Source: an uncultured Eubacteriales bacterium (GTDB lineage Bacteria > Bacillota > Clostridia > Oscillospirales > Acutalibacteraceae). From it: DNA of 25,844 nt. The notes under the pieces were generated by a model. It was not told where the DNA came from, made no database searches, and saw only the letters and a program-made list of their open reading frames with translations. A program made the translations under genes and the position numbers. Location of the stretch: the NCBI GenBank assembly GCA_934477125.1, contig CAKSOL010000017.1, forward strand, positions 1 to 25,844, read 5' to 3'. Shown in pieces: positions 21,678 to 25,844 of this stretch. Within the stretch, counting starts at the first letter, position 1. Every line of letters begins with the position of its first letter.

Positions 21678-22688
21678 TAATACGGTCTTATGTAAGGAAC
21701 AGGCGGTGACCTGCTCATTATAAAGCTTTTCGTATAGGTGGGATACGGTATCGTTGCGAGCAATAGCTTTCTGAAGTTCTGCTTCGTCGTACTTCTTTTC
21801 CTTCAAAAACTCTTTATCGGTCTTTTGAGCAAGCAGCTCGGCAAAGGCTTCTTCATCTGCGACCAAAAATTCTGCCATTCTCCGCAGTTCCAGCATTACC
21901 ACCTGCTCAATGGCATCTGCTCTGACATAGTGCCTGCCGGAACATTCTCCTCGGTAATCCACCTTGTTGTTCGCACACACGAAATAGTGAATATCCTTGT
22001 TGATAGTATTCGTATGATGACGGAGCTTACCGTGACAATCGCCGCAGAACAGTAAATCGCAGAATATACTTTTCTCGCCGTTTTTCGGTTTTGGCGCACG
22101 GCGTTTTGTTTTGGCTATGAGCGTTTGTGCCTTTTCAAAATCACCCCGTGCAATAATCGGCTCGTGAACATCCTTGAATATCGCCCAATTCTCAGGATCG
22201 TTCGGAAGTCTTGTTTTGTTCTTAAAAGACTTTGAGCAGGTCTTGAAGTTGATTACATCACCACAGTATTCCTGCTGAGATAAAATCTTTTGAATTGTTG
22301 TCTTGCACCATTTGTACGGATTAGGCTGCGTTTTCTTTCCGCCTCTCGGCAGTCCTTTGCTTTGCCAATACGCCATAGGAACAAGTATTTGCTTCTCCTG
22401 TAATATTCGCGCGATAGTTTCGTTGCCCTTGCCCTCAAGACACATTTTGAAAATGCTTTTTACCACCTCTGCCGCCTCCGGGTCGATAACCCACTTCTTT
22501 TTGTTTTCAGCGGATTTCATATATCCGTAGGGCGGTTGAGATAAAGGCTCACCCATTGAACCGCGCAAACGATGCGATGAACGAATTTTCTTGGATATAT
22601 CCCGTGCATACATTTCGTTTAAGATGTTTTTGAAAGGGGCAATTTTGCTCTCGCCCTCCTCACTGTCTATTCCGTCATTTATCTCCAT
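21672..22688 (-). pseudogene. Large serine recombinase remnant without catalytic domain
   Basis: The 338-residue frame starts in the middle of a large serine recombinase (N-D-G-I-D-S-E-E-G-E). It continues through the region after the catalytic domain (S-S-H-R-L-R-G), the Recombinase domain (P-Y-G-Y...T-I-A-R-I-L), the zinc ribbon (C-G-D-C...C-A-N-N...C-S-G-R) and part of the coiled coil. The N-terminal resolvase domain with the catalytic serine is missing, and a TGA lies directly before the ATG. The C-terminal end (E-Q-V-T-A-C-S-L-H-K) departs from what I expect in relatives, so the 3' end is also lost. It cannot recombine DNA and is the scar of another Tn4451/TnpX-type mobile element. Confidence 0.8.
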
Positions 22689-23189
22689 TCAGCCGGTCAT
22701 TCAATTTTCAAGGTGCCGTGATCAGTCCCTCCACTAAACGTCAAAAATTAAAGAAAATATGCATAGTTTAGAAAAAATATTTTGATTTAATTTTTGGTTT
22801 ATCGCTATTGTTCACTCTCAGCTCTCTATATTGGATTGCTGAAAAAATATCGGAAAATTATCCCCCTTGCCATCAATTTTTCTTGATAAATTTTTCGGGT
22901 GTAACTCAGTTCTACTATTAGCGGAATACAAACAAGAAACTTATATTTTTTTCAAAGCTCCCCACTAATCAAGCGGCAGAAAACGATTTGTATTGAGCTG
23001 AACATTTTTGCATTTTCAAAAGACAACGAAAAAAATCCCTTTCGCACAGTAGTACGAAAGGGATCGTTTTATAGCACATTATATTTTGTTAAATAAAAAA
23101 ACACAATGGGAGCTTGCATTCTCATCGAAGGGAGTTATCGGCTCTGCGTCTTAGCGTCCGGCTCTTTTGGTAAACTGTATAATAGAATC
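22689..23189. other. Gene-free AT-rich stretch
   Basis: About 500 bp separate the recombinase remnant from the permease gene end. I find no coding frame or RNA gene, and no resolvase-domain sequence that would complete the remnant in the part I read. The only clear structure is the hairpin at 23036-23074. The stretch is probably scar sequence from lost mobile DNA. Confidence 0.45.
23036..23074 (-). terminator. Terminator of the ABC transporter operon
   Basis: ATCCCTTTCGCAC pairs with GTACGAAAGGGAT (one mismatch) around AGTA. On the minus strand a run of T follows; on the plus strand CGTTTT follows, so it may work both ways. Confidence 0.65.
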
Positions 23190-23930
23190 TTATTCCCATC
23201 GGAAGAAACGAACGGCGAGAATGGTGCAAAGTGCAGCAACTCCAAGCATTACGCAGATCGGTAACAGAATGCTGCCCGTGCCGACACCTAAAAATGTGTT
23301 TTTCATCATCGTAAGCCCCTGCGTCAGTGGGAAAACGCTGACGATCTTCTGCATCGCCTTTGGCATGACCTCAATCGGCAGCGTTGTGCCGGAAAAGATC
23401 AGCATGGGGAAATAGAGGATCGAGGCAATGACACTTGCCTGCTTGGTGTCTTTCGCCACGCCGCCCACCAGCATACCGACGGACAGAGTCGAGAGCATGG
23501 TAAGCAGCCAGCTTCCGAGAAAAGCCGGAAGCGAACCATGCAGCTGCACGCCCCACAAAAGCGCCGCAACTGACAGTGTCGCAAGGGACACGGCACAGTA
23601 GACGATATACATGGCGAGCTCAACGCCCAGAACAAAAACCGGGCTGACCGGCGTGACACGCAGCCGCTTGAGGATCTTCATCTCTCGAAGGTCTGATACT
23701 GCCAGCGGCAGACCCATAAGTCCGCTTGCACAAATGGCAACTGCGCTGACGGCTCCGAAAGACTGCTCCATGAATGTATAGTCCGCACCGTCATAGGCAG
23801 GTTTTGTGCCATAAACGATACCGAGGATGACAAAAATCACAAGCGGCATGATGACGGCGAAAATCACCATATTCATGTCCCGCAGGCTGAGCTTCAGTTC
23901 TGTTTTAAGATATGTAAAAAAGCGTTTCAT
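23190..23930 (-). CDS. ABC-2 type transporter permease
   Basis: This 246-residue protein has six hydrophobic helices (near 20-40, 58-78, 103-125, 135-158, 166-186 and 215-238), as in ABC-2 permeases of the DrrB/NodJ type. The conserved P-M-L-I-F-S-G-T-T-L-P-I-E near residue 180 is typical. It should form the membrane channel with the ATPase encoded just upstream. Its start overlaps the ATPase stop by 4 bp (ATGA). Export of a drug, peptide or lipid is likely, but the substrate is unknown. Confidence 0.9.
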   Translation of the reverse strand: MKRFFTYLKTELKLSLRDMNMVIFAVIMPLVIFVILGIVYGTKPAYDGADYTFMEQSFGAVSAVAICASGLMGLPLAVSDLREMKILKRLRVTPVSPVFVLGVELAMYIVYCAVSLATLSVAALLWGVQLHGSLPAFLGSWLLTMLSTLSVGMLVGGVAKDTKQASVIASILYFPMLIFSGTTLPIEVMPKAMQKIVSVFPLTQGLTMMKNTFLGVGTGSILLPICVMLGVAALCTILAVRFFRWE

Positions 23931-24649
23931 GCGTCCACCTCCTTATCGGACAGCTGCAAATAAGCGTCCTCGAAGCGTTCACAGCCACATTGAGTCTTTG
24001 CCTGCTCCACGGTTCCGCGGAAAACGGGAGTGCCCTTTTTCAAAATGCAGATCTCATCGCACAGCGCCTCAACTTCATCCATAAAGTGAGAAGTCAGGAA
24101 AATCGTAAGACCCTGTTCTTTTAAGTGTTCAAGCGTTTTCCACACGCCGCGCCGTGCCTTTGCATCAAGCCCGGTGGTCAGCTCATCGAGGAATACCAGC
24201 TCCGGCTGTGGGATCAGCGCCAGCACGATAAAAAGCCGCTGGCGTTCACCGCCCGAAAGACCTTTGACCGGTGTGTTTGCCTTATCCCCAATACCGAACT
24301 GCTCACACAGATTGCGCCAATCGGCAGGGCTGCGGTAAAGGCTTGCGGTTTCCTCACAAAGCTCGGAAACCTTGATTTCTTTCTGATAGTCGCCCTCCTG
24401 AAACTGCACGCCGATGCGCTGAAAAAGTGTGCGGCGTTTCTTCTTTGGGTCTTTTCCAAGCAGACGCACGGTTCCGCTGTCTGCCTGTTTTGTGCCGAGC
24501 ATACATTCGATCGTGGTGCTTTTTCCGGCACCGTTGGCACCCAGCAATCCGAATACCGTTCCGCTTTTTACCGAAAGATCTAAATGATCGACCACGGTTT
24601 TCCCGGCATAGGTTTTCGTCAGTCCTTCTACAAAAACAGCTTCGCTCAT
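23927..24649 (-). CDS. ABC transporter ATP-binding protein
   Basis: This 240-residue single ABC ATPase has Walker A G-A-N-G-A-G-K-S-T-T (36-45), the signature L-S-G-G-E-R-Q-R, Walker B L-V-F-L-D-E-L and the H-switch in T-S-H-F-M-D-E. The D-loop region reads D-E-L-T-T-G-L-D rather than D-E-P-T-T-G-L-D, a variant that I recall from this DrrA/YdbJ-like group. It pairs with the permease gene downstream. Its start overlaps the regulator's stop (ATGA), so all three proteins should be made together. Confidence 0.93.
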   Translation of the reverse strand: MSEAVFVEGLTKTYAGKTVVDHLDLSVKSGTVFGLLGANGAGKSTTIECMLGTKQADSGTVRLLGKDPKKKRRTLFQRIGVQFQEGDYQKEIKVSELCEETASLYRSPADWRNLCEQFGIGDKANTPVKGLSGGERQRLFIVLALIPQPELVFLDELTTGLDAKARRGVWKTLEHLKEQGLTIFLTSHFMDEVEALCDEICILKKGTPVFRGTVEQAKTQCGCERFEDAYLQLSDKEVDA

Positions 24650-25530
24650 TCCGAAATCCTCCGTACTGCCCGCAGCTCAATGTAACCGCGCCCGCCACGG
24701 GGTTCAAGCTGGATACGCGGGTTCTCGTCGTCCCAGCGGTAGCCGACGACGGACGGATCATAGCTGTCCATCGCCGCCTGCACGGTGCGGATGGCTTCGC
24801 AGTAGTCCTCCTCGCGGAAGGGCTGACCCTGAAACATCAGGTATTCCGCCTCAGGCAGATGAATGGTGTCAAAGCCCTCCGGAATCATCCCCATATAATC
24901 GGTTTCGACCTCCACGCCCTGCACATAGGTGGAGGTGTTCGGCTTTTTGTACTTTTCGGGCAGCCACATGGAAACCGGCTCTCCGCAGAGTGACTTCATG
25001 CTCATGAGAATGCCCCAGACATCACAGCTGACTTCCTCGCAGTAGGGGAAATAGTCAGCCGCCTGCCTGCCGCGTTTGATGATACACAGGCGTTCCGGTT
25101 TGCGGACGATCTGTATAAAAATCGGTTGAATGTTAGACAAGTCGATGGTCTCCTTTCTCAGTTCACGATATTTTGCACCGTAAGGAATGAAGAAGGTAAT
25201 CGGAACGGGATTTTTCACATAGTCGCTCGGATTCAGACCGAACTCGCGGTAAAACGTCCGCGTGAAGGTGTCTACATTGGTAAAACCGGCATCCATCGCC
25301 GCGCCGATGACTTTGACATCTCCGCTGCGAAGCTGTTTTGCCGCTTCTGTCAGCCGGTATTTTCTGATATACTCAGTCGGTGTAAGACCAAGGCAGTCCC
25401 GGAACAGGCGATAGGAATACCACGGGGAAAACAGCGATGCCCGCGCAAGATCGGACAGCTTGATTTCCTCAGTTTTATTCTTTTCTATGTAGTCCTGCAT
25501 TCGCTGGACAGCCAAAACCTGTTCCGTCAT
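24646..25530 (-). CDS. AraC-family regulator with GyrI-like sensor domain
   Basis: The best start is ATG at 25530 (minus), 9 bases after AAGGAG, giving 294 residues; a TTG at 25539 would lie against the ribosome site. Residues of about 1-105 carry two AraC helix-turn-helix motifs (I-K-L-S-D-L-A-R-A-S and V-I-G-A-A-M-D-A-G-F-T-N-V-D-T-F-T-R-T-F-Y-R-E-F-G). The rest resembles a GyrI/Rob-like small-molecule-binding domain. It likely senses a hydrophobic or toxic compound and switches on the export operon it heads, as in Rob/SoxS- and BmrR-like systems. The tight ATGA overlaps show one transcript. Confidence 0.9.
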   Translation of the reverse strand: MTEQVLAVQRMQDYIEKNKTEEIKLSDLARASLFSPWYSYRLFRDCLGLTPTEYIRKYRLTEAAKQLRSGDVKVIGAAMDAGFTNVDTFTRTFYREFGLNPSDYVKNPVPITFFIPYGAKYRELRKETIDLSNIQPIFIQIVRKPERLCIIKRGRQAADYFPYCEEVSCDVWGILMSMKSLCGEPVSMWLPEKYKKPNTSTYVQGVEVETDYMGMIPEGFDTIHLPEAEYLMFQGQPFREEDYCEAIRTVQAAMDSYDPSVVGYRWDDENPRIQLEPRGGRGYIELRAVRRISE

Positions 25531-25552
25531 TTTTCTCAACTCCTTACCGGAA

Positions 25553-25558
25553 TATTAT
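25553..25558 (-). promoter_or_regulatory. Possible -10 box for the AraC-ABC operon
   Basis: On the minus strand TATAAT lies 22 bases before the regulator's start. No good -35 box stands at 17-18 bases, which would suit a promoter that needs an activator, possibly the AraC protein itself. Confidence 0.35.
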
Positions 25559-25720
25559 ACCGTGCCGGGAGAATTATCTCTCGACTTTCCTTGCCTTTTT
25601 ATTGCAAACGCATAGAACATAACAAGTCCAACGCTCAGCAGCACACCGCCGATAATATCGGTCAGCCAACGCACACCGGAGAGCAGCCGCCCGACGACCA
25701 TAAAGGCATTCTTGCGTCTT
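25555..25720 (-). pseudogene. C-terminal fragment of a PAP2-like phosphatase
   Basis: A minus frame ending in TAA at 25557-25555 reads R-L-L-S-G-V-R-W-L-T-D-I-I-G-G-V-L-L-S. This matches the last motif of type 2 phosphatidic acid phosphatases (S-G-x-H-W-x-x-D-x-x-G-G), with Arg in place of the usual catalytic His. Only about 55 residues remain and the upstream sequence belongs to another gene, so the rest of the phosphatase is missing. Confidence 0.5.
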
Positions 25721-25721
25721 T

Positions 25722-25844
25722 TTACTTTCTGCCGAGGTACCGAAACACGCGCTTTCTATATTCTTCGTATTCTTTTCCGAATGTCGCGGTCAGATATTTT
25801 TCCTCCTGCAAAATCTGCAAGTGCAGCATGACGATTGCAAACAG
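25722..25844 (-). CDS. Isoprenylcysteine-methyltransferase-like protein, C-terminal part
   Basis: The gene runs off the right edge; 40 residues and the stop (TAA at 25724-25722) are in the window. The end reads E-E-K-Y-L-T-A-T-F-G-K-E-Y-E-E-Y-R-K-R-V-x-R-Y-L, the conserved tail of the ICMT/PEMT family of integral membrane methyltransferases (E-E-x-x-L...F-G-x-x-Y-x-x-Y). In bacteria these are mostly of unknown substrate. Its stop is next to the PAP2 fragment, so a rearrangement junction may lie here. Confidence 0.6.
   Translation of the reverse strand: MFAIVMLHLQILQEEKYLTATFGKEYEEYRKRVFRYLGRK

Overview
The window looks like chromosome from a spore-forming, probably gut-associated member of the Clostridia (Oscillospiraceae/Ruminococcaceae type). 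The signs are an alpha/beta-type small acid-soluble spore protein, an FtsK/SpoIIIE translocase next to a TepA-like ClpP-fold protein, a DUF378 membrane protein, CCA-encoding tRNA genes with strong sigma-A promoters, and several plant-glycan hydrolases. The genus is an inference.

Layout. Positions 1-2060 are AT-rich and decayed: a HEPN-domain gene, then two gene fragments broken by an amber codon and a frame change. A GNAT acetyltransferase (2136-2615) and a tRNA-Thr/tRNA-Tyr pair (2830-3028) follow. Positions 3438-4568 hold remnants of two glycoside hydrolases (GH39-like on the minus strand, GH78-like on the plus strand), each with an in-frame stop. An intact GH3 glycosidase follows (4581-6818). 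From 7002 to 15683 is housekeeping sequence: typA, a DEDDh exonuclease with a zinc ribbon and a PflA-like radical SAM protein overlap as one operon. Then come tepA, ftsK/spoIIIE and a ComEC-like metallo-hydrolase, a DUF378 gene and an SASP gene.

The most interesting part is 15939-21625, a 5.6-kb integrative element in the 3' end of the initiator tRNA-fMet gene. An exact 45-bp duplication of the tRNA end bounds it. It carries a tyrosine integrase and XRE repressor on the minus strand and a divergent operon of about ten small genes on the plus strand. The two directions are driven by back-to-back promoters with abutting -35 boxes. Paired AATTCAAC repeats lie inside both ends and look like integrase arm sites. 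There are no capsid, tail, relaxase or replicase genes. One product resembles a small-terminase-type HTH protein, so a minimal phage satellite is the leading hypothesis.

Right of the element are a serine recombinase remnant without its catalytic domain (21672-22688), about 500 bp without genes, and a compact minus-strand operon: an AraC/GyrI-like regulator, an ABC ATPase and an ABC-2 permease (23190-25530). The right edge has the tail of a PAP2-like phosphatase and the C-terminus of an isoprenylcysteine-methyltransferase-like protein that runs out of the window.
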